A stretch of DNA of 64,000 bases from Coenobita brevimanus (Eukaryota; Arthropoda; Malacostraca; Decapoda; Coenobitidae). This document shows positions 20,422-29,510 of this stretch, piece after piece. Position 1 is the stretch's first letter, and every line of letters begins with the position of its first letter. The translations under genes and the position numbers were made by a program. The notes under the pieces are model-generated. The model was not told the origin of the DNA, searched no databases, and was given only the letters and a program-made list of their open reading frames with translations. Location of the stretch: contig JAVRFU010000137.1 of the NCBI GenBank assembly GCA_032717465.1, positions 27,721-91,720 of the forward strand. The letters are read 5' to 3'.

Positions 20422-20560
20422 TGCATGTTATTATTTTGTAATATTTCCAGTTTAACATATTTTACTTCCTTTGTATATTTTATCATTAATTTCATTTTAT
20501 CTTTCCTAGACTGTTTTTCTGTTAGGTCTTATTTTTTATTTTTGGTGTTTTAAAGTTTTA

Positions 20561-23180
20561 ATGTCTATTTTACAATGGAACATACGCAGTTTTACGGCCC
20601 ATCGCAACGACCTTCGCTATCTTCTTTCAGTTTACTCTCCGTCCTTAGTTTGTCTACAAGAACCCCGTTTGCCTTCCCCTCCGGTACCTATACCTGGCTA
20701 TTGTTTCTTGTTCTCCCCTGCTTCTCTTTCTGCATCAGCTATCCTAGTCCATCATACTGTTCCTTTCGAACATCTGTCCATTAATACCACCATTCCATGC
20801 CATTTTATTCGGGTTTTTCTCAAACATTGGATTACAGTGGTTTCTGTTTATTTCTCTCCATCCCAGCCTATCGATTTCTCTGCCTTATCTCTTTTACTAT
20901 CCCAATTACCCACTCCAATTTTATTGTTGGGAGATTTTAACTGTCGTCATGCCTTATGGGGCGACACCATTACTAATTCGCGTGGCCGCCAACTTGAATC
21001 TTTTATTTTTAATAATAATTTATCCTTATTAAATACAGGAATGTCAACGCACATTGACGATAAAACTCATACTTTCTCCTGTCTGGATCTCTCCCTGTGC
21101 TCCTCTTCTGTTTCTCTAGATTTCCATTGGTCTGTCCTTTCGGACGCCGTATATAGTGATCACTTTCCTATAAGGCTTACTTTCACTACATATTGTCCCA
21201 TACTCAGGTCCCCTCGATGGAGTTTTCCAAAAGCTGACTGGCCAACATTTACTTCTTTAACCGTTCCTTCTATACACTCTTCTTCCTTCGCTACTGTTTT
21301 AGATATGCTTACATATTTTAATGTATTAGTTCTGAGTGCAGCTTTGACAGCGATTCCTAAGTCGTCCCGTCCTTTTACTTCGAAGTGCGTACCTTGGTGG
21401 GATTCGGACTGTACTGTGGCACTCCGTGTTAAACGTGCACGTTGGAAGAGTTTCCTGCGCAAACGCAACACCCCGGATGAACAGAGTGCATTCCTACTGT
21501 TTAAAAAGGCTCGAGCTGTTCTTCGTAAGACTGTTAAACGGGCTAAACGCCGTAGCTGGAGATTGTACGTTTCCACCATTACTACCAATACACCCATTGC
21601 ATCCGTCTGGAAACGTATACGCAAAATAGCGGGTAAACATCTTCCCATGCCCTCCCCTGTCCTACATTTGGATGGGGAGTCAGTTGCAGATGCTCATCTA
21701 GTTGCTAATGGCTTAGGTCTTCATTTTAGTAATGTTAGTAGCGGCTCTCATCTCTCACCTGACTTCCATACCCTTAAAGCTGCTACTGAATGTACCCCAG
21801 TTGTCTTCAAGCTGTCGTCTAGTCAGTCATATAACGCGCCATTCACGCTCCATGAATTGTCGTCTGCCCTTCGCCTTTGTAAGAACACTTGCGAGGGCCC
21901 TGATGGCATACACTATAATATGCTCCGTCACCTTTCCCCCCAGGCCATGGCCTTATTATTAACTATTTATAATCGTATCTGGACAGAGAGTATTTTTCCT
22001 CCCTCTTTTCGTAGTGCCGTCATTCTCACATTTCTTAAACCAGGAAAGCAAGGCCATGCCCCTCAAGATTATCGCCTCATTGCTCTTACTAGCTGTCTTT
22101 GCAAATTGCTCGAGCGTATGATAAATCATCGTCTTATGTGGCTCCTAGAATCCAAGCAACTTTTGTCCTCTTCACAGTTTGGTTTTCGAAAAGCTCGCGG
22201 CACCTTAAATCCCCTCCTAAATCTAGAGACTTATATCCGTTCAGCCTTTGCCATTCGACAATCTGTTATCGCGGTGTTTTTTGACCTTGAGAAAGCTTAT
22301 GACACAACCTGGCGCTATCATATTTTACGCACAGTTCGTTCTTGTGGTATTGATGGTAACCTTGGTGTTTTCTTAAAGAATTTTCTATCAGCTCGCTTCT
22401 TTAGAGTCTGTGTCCAGCATACTTATTCAGATCCATTTCCACAATATGAAGGTGTTCCCCAAGGCAGTGTTCTTAGCACTTCTCTGTTTTTATTGGCAAT
22501 TAATGGGATTGTTTCTTGTCTCCCAGTTGGTGTCCGCTCTTCTTTATATGTAGATGATTTTGCAATATATGCCTCAAATTCTGACATCTCTGCCCTTAGT
22601 GCTCTTATTCAACGTGCAGTTTCTGCTGCCTCAGAATGGGCCACTTCTCATGGCTTTCGGTTCTCTCCTCTTAAGTCTCATGCTATTACTTTTACTCGCT
22701 CTCATCATATTTCTCAACCACCTCTTTTTCTTTATGGTACTCCTCTCCCATACAAAACCTCCGCTTCCTTTCTTGGCCTTCTTTTTGACTCTCGTCTTAC
22801 TTGGAAAGATCATATTACCTCCTTGAAAACCTCAGCCTTGCAACGCCTCCGTCTCTTACAAACTTTGTCTCATGTGTCGTGGGGTGCTGATCAGACTACT
22901 CTTCTTCGCCTCCATATTGTTCTCGTTCTCTCCAAACTTGATTACGGTTGCCAAGTTTATTCTTCTGCTTCAGACACCGTCCTCCAACAACTCGATTCTG
23001 TACATCATCACGGTTTACGTCTGGCTCTTGATGCCTTTAAGTCCTCCCCAGTTGAGAGTCTGTATGCTGAATCAGGAGTTCCATCACTCTTCCGCCGTCG
23101 CGCTCTACTTTCTCTTCGTGCCTATGCTAAGTTGCACTGTTTTCCTCTTACCCCTTCTCTCTTTCCCACCGGTTTTCTTC
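20561..23180 (+). CDS. L-I1 ORF2: endonuclease and reverse transcriptase
   Basis: Starts MSILQWNIRSFTAHRNDL. The endonuclease has all key blocks: LQWNIRS, CLQEPRL, LLLGDFNCRHALWGD, and SDHFPIRLTF. The RT follows from about residue 430: CEGPDGIHYNML, YRLIALTSCLCKLLERM, SQFGFRKARGT, VFFDLEKAYDTTW, YEGVPQGSVLSTSLF, and motif C as LYVDDFAIYAS, that is YVDD where most LINEs have YADD. The frame stays open to 23512, but from about 23180 it is out of register with the RNase H, so the real junction is a frameshift at about 23150-23200. Confidence 0.88.
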
Positions 23181-23189
23181 TCCTAGGAC

Positions 23190-24237
23190 CAAGTCACCTT
23201 TTGCAGTTCGAGCTCGTACTCTCCTTTCATACTCCTCCCTTACAATTTGTAATGTTTTCTCTTTCCGCACATGTCTTTTTCCTCCGTGGCTATTTCCGCG
23301 ACCCCATGTTTGCCCTTCCATTTTCCCTTATTCCAAGTCCAATTCTCCTTCCTTCATTCTCCGTTCCCGGTTTTCTGATCATCTCTCCCACCATTCCTCT
23401 GCAATACCTATATACACTGATGGTTCAAAAAACCTTGCAGGTGTTGGATTTGCGATTCTCTTTCCTAACACTTCTTATCATTTTAGCCTTCCTGCTTATA
23501 CAAGTGTTCTAACAGCAGAGTTATATGCCCTTTTGTTTGCATTACGGTATATTTACCGTGCATCCTCTTCCTCATTTGTGATATTCTCTGATTCATATAG
23601 TGCTCTATCCCTTCTCCAGTCACCTTCTGCCTCTCATCCATTAGTCCTTCGTATCTTGGAATGGTTGTTCCGTATCTCCTCTCGTCGTAAAACAGTCCAT
23701 TTCTGTTGGGTCCCAGGACATGTGGGCGTCGCGGGCAATGAACGTGCTGATCAGTTGGCTCGCATGGCAGTTAGCAGGGATGTCTCTCCTTCCTTCCTCA
23801 TTCCAGGTTCTGATCTTCTTCCTGCTCTATCTTCCTTCCTTCAACACCGGTGGCAGTCTTGTTGGGACTCTGTCACTAATAATAAACTGCGTGTTGTTAA
23901 ACCTTCTGTCTCCCCCTGGTCGACCCCCTGCCACCGTAACAGGAGGTGGGAGACTGCTTTAGCTCGTCTCAGAATCGGCCATACTAGACTTACCCACTCT
24001 TATTTGATGTCTGGTGGTCGCCCTCCCCTTTGTACTCGGTGCAATACCATTCTCTCCATACGGCATATTTTCCTTGATTGTCCTCTTTACACTATACAGC
24101 GACGTGTTGCATTTCCTTTTTTGTCTCGCATCCAACGTACCCCTCTTCTTGCAGACTTTCTCCGAGAATCACCATATTTTTCCTTCCGTAATATCATGTC
24201 CTTCCTTACCTCTATTGGTCTTCTTTCTGACATCTAA
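23190..24237 (+). CDS. L-I1 ORF2 C-terminus: RNase H and Cys/His motif (shifted frame)
   Basis: Continuation of ORF2 one frame over. It includes KSPFAVRARTLLSYSS, then IPIYTDGSKNLAGVG (first catalytic Asp), LTAELYALLFALRYIY (catalytic Glu), VIFSDSYSALSLLQ (Asp) and CWVPGHVGVAGNERADQLA (His...Asp), a complete RNase H. Then come RLRIGHTRLTHSYLM, the C-terminal CTRCNTILSIRHIFLDC element, and a stop at 24235-24237. Confidence 0.85.
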
Positions 24238-24423
24238 TTCTATTCCTTACCTCAGTAGTCCCATGTGTGATATGATATACTTCTTCCATTGACCCATTTC
24301 CTACATGACGCCGTGTCTGTGTTCCTGACCCACCCAATGTACACAACTTGTAGCCGATGATCCGGCTTTGTGCTGGATTTTGGCACTAGATTCCTATTGT
24401 TCTTCTTCTTCCTACCATGATGC

Positions 24424-25375
24424 TTGTTATTTATTTATTTATTTTACGCGTCATATTCTGGTATTCGTATTGCTACAGCTCAGAACTGAAGACAGAGACA
24501 GTAATATTAGGACAAGTTAGAGTGAAAGGAGTATAAGAGAGTGTATGTGAGTTAGGTGGAGAGACGAGTAGTGGGAGACCGAGAATAATGAGGTGGAGGG
24601 ATGCGGTGGAGAGGTATATGAACGATGCTGGTGTGAGTTGAAGGAGAGGCAGCCTGATGATGCATGACAGGGTAACATGGAGGCGGTTTGTTTGTGGTCA
24701 CCCCTCCAGAGATTAGTTTTAGATATATATAAGAAAGAGCACCGAGATATAAATACATCCATAGTAGCGAGTCAATTGATTTTTCTTTTCTGTTGCTCTG
24801 TAAGGTCTTCTCTCAGCTTAACATAATCCTGGAGTTTTTGCTTGAATATATATCTTTATTAATCTATGCTACGTTCAGTGTAGGGTCGGACCTTACAGTC
24901 GGAGGGAGAGTGATAGCCAGAATTAACTCCCATGCTGACGAGGTGCCAGTGGGAGATGGGTGTCCGTAGGAGGGATGATGCATATGAAAGTGGAGAAATA
25001 TGAGGGAGAGTGAAAGGCAGAATTAACTACCACATGCTGGCAAAGTACATCTGGGAATGGGATGGGTGTGTAGGGAGTGTGATGTTTGTGAAAGTGGAAA
25101 TATTGCAAAGTATTGGTTATGTTTATGTGTCAGAGTGTGTGTATGTCATTGGTAGAAGTAATATGGTGTGAATATATGTAAGTATATATTATCTTTATTG
25201 ATAGACAGTGGGTGATTCTGTACTTAGGAAATAAGAGGCTTTACGAAATGATGATATACATATTTAGACACCACGTTATGGAGATGGTTTGTGTAATATC
25301 CTACAGAGACACACAGCCACACCTCCATACACAGGCACACCTTCATACACAGCCCCCCCCCCCCACACACACACA
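24424..25375. other. intergenic with an L-A 3' scrap
   Basis: Apart from 24551-24717 (next entry) nothing recognisable; a CA and poly(C) stretch at 25310-25378 precedes the next LINE copy. Confidence 0.5.
24551..24717 (+). mobile_element. L-A 3'-end scrap
   Basis: Encodes SGRPRIMRWRDAVERYMNDAGVS, a stop, then VTWRRFVCGHPSRD, matching the C-terminus of L-A at 5.0-5.1 and 63.3-63.5 kb. The TAGA tail is missing. Confidence 0.7.
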
Positions 25376-25378
25376 CAT

Positions 25379-25902
25379 ATGCTAAGAAGGATAATAACAT
25401 CATTCATTAGACCAACCCTGGAATATGCATCAGTAGTGTGGAGTCCTTATCTCAAAAAACACATAGACAAGATTGAAAAAGTTTAAAGGGCCGCTACAAG
25501 ATGGGTACCAAGCTTAAGGGACCTAAGCTACGAAGAAAGGCTAAATAAACTGAATCTACCAACACTACAGGAGAGAAGGAAAAGAGGTGACATGATAATG
25601 CTATATAAGTGCATATCAGGGAAGGAGAAAATAGACATAAATGATTACTTAACATATGGAGAAGCATCAGCAAGAGGACACTGCAAAAAACTGCATAAGA
25701 AGAGAGGTGATAAAGACGTAAGGAAATTCAGTTTCCCAAACAGAGCAATTGATCAATGGAATGCACTACCGAATGAAATAGTGTGTGCCAAAACAATTCA
25801 CAAATTTAAGGATATGTACGATAAATATGGTTTAAGACACGGGACAGTACGAGCTTGACTCATTCCTGTAAAGATACAATTAGGTAAGAACAATTAGGTA
25901 AG

Positions 25903-25909
<7 letters not shown>
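25379..25909 (+). mobile_element. L-C1: CR1/L2-like LINE, strongly 5'-truncated
   Basis: Encodes only the ORF2 C-terminus: MLRRIITSFIRPTLEYASVV, one stop in frame at 25485, then RRKRGDMIMLYKCISGKEKI, SARGHCKKLHKK, NRAIDQWNALPNEIV. The 3' end repeats AATTAGGTAAGAAC twice and runs into (AC)n. It begins directly after another CA array. Confidence 0.8.

Positions 25910-25961
<52 letters not shown>
25910..25961. repeat. (AC)n between L-C copies
   Basis: About 26 AC units joining the tail of L-C1 to the start of L-C2. Confidence 0.95.
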
Positions 25962-25962
<1 letters not shown>

Positions 25963-26876
25963 AATCATGTTTTTAGTGTATATAAATGATATAAACAGTA
26001 ACACTGGAAATGAGTGCTATCTGAACATGTTTGCGATGATGCAAAAATACGAAGGAGAATTACTAGCACAGACTCTTGTAAAGAGCTACAAGAAGAATTA
26101 AATAAACTTCATGAATGGAGTAGTACATGGCAAATGGAATTCAATGTGGACAAGTGTCATTAATCAAGTTTGGTAAAAGTGGAAAAAGACCTGATTGGGA
26201 TTATAAGTTAGGAAATAAAACCCTACACACATCAGAAAGAGAGAAGGACCTAGGTGTGATTATCAATAACAGACTATCTCCGGCTGACCACATCAGCGAG
26301 AAGGTACGGAACATGTATACACTGCTTACAAATATGAGAATAGCATTCACATACATAAATGAAGACATGCTAAGAAGGATAATAACATCATTCATTAGAC
26401 CAACCCTGGAATATGCATCAGTAGTCTGGAGTCCTCATCTCAAAAAGCACATAGACAAGATTGAAAAAGTTCAAAGGGCCGCTACAAGATGGATACAAAG
26501 CTTAAGGGACCTAAGCTACGAAGAAAGACTAAGTAACCTGAATCTACCAACACTACAGGAGAGAAGGAAAAGAGGTGACATGATAATGCTATATAAGTGC
26601 ATATCAGGGAAGGAGAAAATAGACATAAATGATTACTTAACATATGGAGAAGCATCAGCAAGAGGACACTGCAAAAAACTGCATAAGAAGAGAGGTGATA
26701 AAGACGTAAGGAAATTCAGTTTCCCAAACAGAGCAATTGATCAATGGAATGCACTACCGAATGAAATAGTGTGTGCCAAAACAATTCACAAATTTCAGGA
26801 TATGTACAATTAATATGGTTTAAGACACGGGACAGTACTAGCTTGACTCATTCCTGTAAAGATACAATTAGGTAAG

Positions 26877-26880
<4 letters not shown>
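25962..26880 (+). mobile_element. L-C2: CR1/L2-like LINE, 5'-truncated in RT
   Basis: Begins immediately after (AC)n with MFLVYINDINSNTGNE, then motif C read as FA(D)DAKI with a one-base loss (ttgcgatgatgc). Frame shifts join it to LHEWSSTWQMEFNVDKCH, then the long frame 26127-26810. It is about 97% identical to L-C1 over the shared part and ends with AATTAGGTAAGAAC followed by (AC)n. Confidence 0.8.
26127..26813 (+). pseudogene. L-C2 RT thumb and C-terminal region
   Basis: Open frame with KTLHTSEREKDLGVIINNRL (the thumb LGV block), SFIRPTLEYASVVWSPHLKK, QRAATRWIQSLRDLSYEERL, and the end NRAIDQWNALPNEIVCAK. This order (RPxLEYA-x-VW-x-P, RRxRGDxIxxYK, FSFxxRxIxxWNxLP) is typical of CR1/L2 C-termini. 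Upstream the RT is frame-broken, so no active enzyme is expected. Confidence 0.8.

Positions 26881-26930
<50 letters not shown>
26878..26930. repeat. (AC)n tail of L-C2
   Basis: Dinucleotide array directly following the AATTAGGTAAGAAC motif, as after L-C1. Confidence 0.95.
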
Positions 26931-26931
<1 letters not shown>

Positions 26932-27658
26932 CCTCTTCCCTTCAGTAGAGCTTCACCCATCTTAGGAGAAATCTCTAGACGCTGGCAGGAGTAGAGGAGA
27001 CTGTTGACAACCCAGTTACCCTGAGCTAATTACAATCATCAGGTTGTACCAGTTAAATAATAATAATAATAATAATAATAATGACAGTAAGAAGGTGTCA
27101 TGATGTTGAATAAGTAAAGAATTTTCACATAAAACCATCACTGATATTATGCACCTGTATTGATGGATGAGTAAATGGGGAGTGTGTCGTCCTGTCTCGG
27201 CTACCTCCCTTTCCTTGGGGGAAGCAGCCTGGGTATATAGATAGATAGATAGACTGATGTGTTGATTTTACCTGTATGATATCTTAATTAGGAACTCAAA
27301 ATGTGGCATGCAGGCTAATAAATCTGATCCCTGCTAGTGTTACATTAGTGACCGTCAAAAACTGAGGTCTTTAATTCTCCTTTGGTCTCATAGTTTTAAG
27401 ATTAAGGACTAAATTAAGACGAAGTATTGAAGGAGTCTGTATTATTTCTGTGTATTTTTTTTATGCAAGGAAGAATGAACCCAAGGCCATTTTTCCTGGA
27501 TACCTCTATGACAGGTTTCCCTCATTTATTTATACAGTTTTCTTATTTTTTTTTATTTTCATTACTTTTTTCCTGATGTTCTCTGCGTGTTCCTCTCCAC
27601 CAAATTCCTAACAGTAAGTGCCAGCAATACAATATACTAACACTATTTCATTTTTCAG
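26931..27658. other. intergenic; (AAT)n and a LINE-tail scrap
   Basis: (TAA)n at 27055-27082. 27163-27253 repeats the last 95 bp (GGATGAGTAAATGGGG...GCAGCCT) and TAGA tail of the LINE ending at 16233. The rest is unassigned. Confidence 0.6.
27163..27253 (+). mobile_element. very short L-A-related 3' end with TAGA tail
   Basis: 91 bp nearly identical to 16137-16229. An extreme 5' truncation typical of LINE retrotransposition. Confidence 0.85.
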
Positions 27659-27804
27659 AGAGAAGGAACCAAAGGCTGAACACAAACGCAAGATAGTCAA
27701 ACAAGCAAGCCAACGTCAAGACCATGCTGTACCTGGACACACAGCGTTAGAAAAATGGAGGTCGAAGGCAGGGGGAGATGCACACCAGAATTTTGGCAAT
27801 CCAG
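27659..27804 (+). CDS. candidate host exon of unknown gene
   Basis: A 146-nt segment between a strong acceptor (CATTTTTCAG) and a consensus donor (CCAG|GTGAGT). It is open in one frame (EKEPKAEHKRKIVKQASQ ... EKWRSKAGGDAHQNFGNP). The composition is Lys/Gln/His-rich and hydrophilic, not LINE-like. I do not recognise a family. It lies in otherwise unique sequence, and chance splice-like sites cannot be excluded. Confidence 0.3.
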
Positions 27805-27878
27805 GTGAGTGATTACAAGACATGTAGTATTTTTCCACATCATTTCATCAACTCCCCCACCTCTCTCTTTCTCTCTCT

Positions 27879-27993
<115 letters not shown>

Positions 27994-28013
27994 TACATTA
28001 ACCCTTCCACTAC

Positions 28014-29098
28014 AGTGAGGAGATGGAAGGAGCACTTTGAGGATTTGTTGAATGTAGAGGGTGACAACAGTGCAGTATAAGTGGTTGGGGAATGGCTGGG
28101 AGAAGAAGAGATGAGAGGAGGGAGGAAGAGATCAGTAGGGCGGAAGTAGTGGAAGCAATGAAGAAGATCAAGATGGGAAAGGCCCCAGGGATTGATGAAG
28201 TGAGGATGAAAGTAGGTATACAAGCGTGGGCGATTGTATGTGTGTATGCTCCGACAGAGGACCGAGTGGCAAGAGTGAAAGAGTTTTGGGCGAGAGTAGA
28301 TGCATGTATGGACAAATTTGAGAGGAGCGAGAGAGTGCTTTTGATTGGAGACATGAATGGCAAAGTTGAGAATGTACGAATGGATGGAGTGGTTGGTCAG
28401 TGGGGTGTGCCAGCTGAAGTAGATGGGAATGGTAGTGCTTTGGTGGACATCTGTGTTGGTAAGGGGTTGACAGTAGCCAACACCTACTTTCGGCATAAGA
28501 TGATCCACCGGTATACATGGAGAGTAATGAGGAGGATGGATGGTGAACTTGTCGAACGAAAGGCAATGATTGACTATGTGTGTGTCGATGAGCGAATGAA
28601 AAGACAAGTGTTGGATGCAAGAGTGTGGAGAGGGTGGGGGAATGGAGTCTCGGACCATCACTTAGTGATGGTCAAGATAAAGATGCAAAGAAAATGGTTA
28701 AGGAAACGAAGGGGAAGACAGGAGGAAACAGCTCCTGTGAGAAGAGTGGAGAATTTGCAAGATAGTGAGAAAATGGCAGAGTATAAGAGTATAGTGGAAG
28801 AAAGATTGGGAAGGTATGAGCTAGAGCAGATGGAAGGGGTGGAAGACCTACAGTAAGATATTCACGGAAGAGATAGGCGCAGCGTGTGAGGTGGTTTGTG
28901 GAGTGAGGAGGAGATGCAAGGATGTGCAAGGGACAGTATGGTGGAATGATGAGGTGAAACGAGCCGTGGAACAAAAGAAGAAGGCACATAGTGAATGGTT
29001 AGCGAGGAGAGGTAGGGGAGAAGATGAGAGAGAGAAGAGAGAGATATATGTGAGCAAGAGAAGGGACGTGAAGAGACTGGTAGTAGTAGTAATTGATT
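28014..29098 (+). mobile_element. L-A rearranged copy: RT-linker segment placed before the endonuclease
   Basis: 28014-28203 encodes the segment normally just before the RT (RRWKEHFEDLLNVE ... MKKIKMGKAPGIDEV). At 28204 the sequence switches to endonuclease (next entry), which in an intact element lies upstream. After the endonuclease comes the pre-RT linker (WWNDEVKRAVEQKKKAHSEW ... SKRRDVKRLV), and the copy ends at 29098 against a minus-strand LINE. Confidence 0.75.
28204..28856 (+). pseudogene. L-A endonuclease domain
   Basis: IQAWAIVCVYAPTEDRV, VLLIGDMNGKVENV (GDxN catalytic block), NTYFRHKMIHRYTW, KAMIDYVCVDERMKRQVLDA and SDHHLVMVKIKM (SDH block): an RTE-like APE endonuclease C-terminal two-thirds. 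The N-terminal block (ETWNV) is missing because of the rearrangement. The frame stops at 28854, where linker codons continue in another frame. Confidence 0.8.
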
Positions 29099-29159
29099 TC
29101 CTCCCCCCCTGTTAGAGAAGGTGGGGGGGGCTGGGCCACCTCGTAGCCCAGTGCGGTAA

Positions 29160-29510
29160 TGTTCGTTTAGTAGTTACATCGGAGGGGGTTTGACTTAACT
29201 AGGTTGATTAAAAGATGCGGGGTGTTAGATGTGGCGTTATGGATGATGGATGTGGCTGTGTTGCTTAGTGTTTGAACAGGTGTGGCGAGAGGGGAGGTGG
29301 GTGTTATATCGGGGTCTGGGTAAGCGGCGCCACCTCTGATGGTGGCTGTTGCTCTGCATTTAATTATGTAGTGTAACAGGGGGAAGGGGGCGTCTGTTCT
29401 GCAGTAGCTGCAGATTGCGTTTCTGATGTTATTGATTACTAGATCGCGTGATAAGTAGCCGAGGCGGAGGCGGTGTATGTAGGTGAGAAGTCTGTTGGGT
29501 GTACGAGTGT
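29160..29510 (-). pseudogene. L-I2 ORF2 C-terminus in shifted frame
   Basis: In the adjacent minus frame the codons read LLTYIHRLRLGYLSRDLVIN, NAICSYCRTDAPFPLLHYII and KC, the C-terminal Cys/His element that follows RNase H in this LINE group, and remain open to about 29185. The single shift near 29500 truncates the main frame by roughly 100 residues. Confidence 0.7.

Larger units (their letters stand above)
17559..24408 (+). mobile_element. L-I1: full-length RNase H-bearing LINE with 15-bp target-site duplication
   Basis: Bounded by TTCCTACCATGATGC at 17544-17558 and 24409-24423. The 6.85-kb body starts with a C/G-rich 5' UTR and holds ORF1 with CCHC knuckles, ORF2 with endonuclease, RT and RNase H, and a 3' UTR ending in a TTCTTC-type pyrimidine stretch with no poly(A). 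This places it in the RNase H-bearing I/R1/LOA-like group of non-LTR elements. The perfect duplication shows a fairly recent insertion of a complete copy. Confidence 0.9.

Noticed and set aside
22554..22564. YVDD box taken as evidence of a retrovirus in 17.5-24.4 kb
   Set aside because: The endonuclease, ORF1 knuckles, C-terminal Cys/His element and target duplication show a LINE; YVDD is a substitution in the catalytic box.
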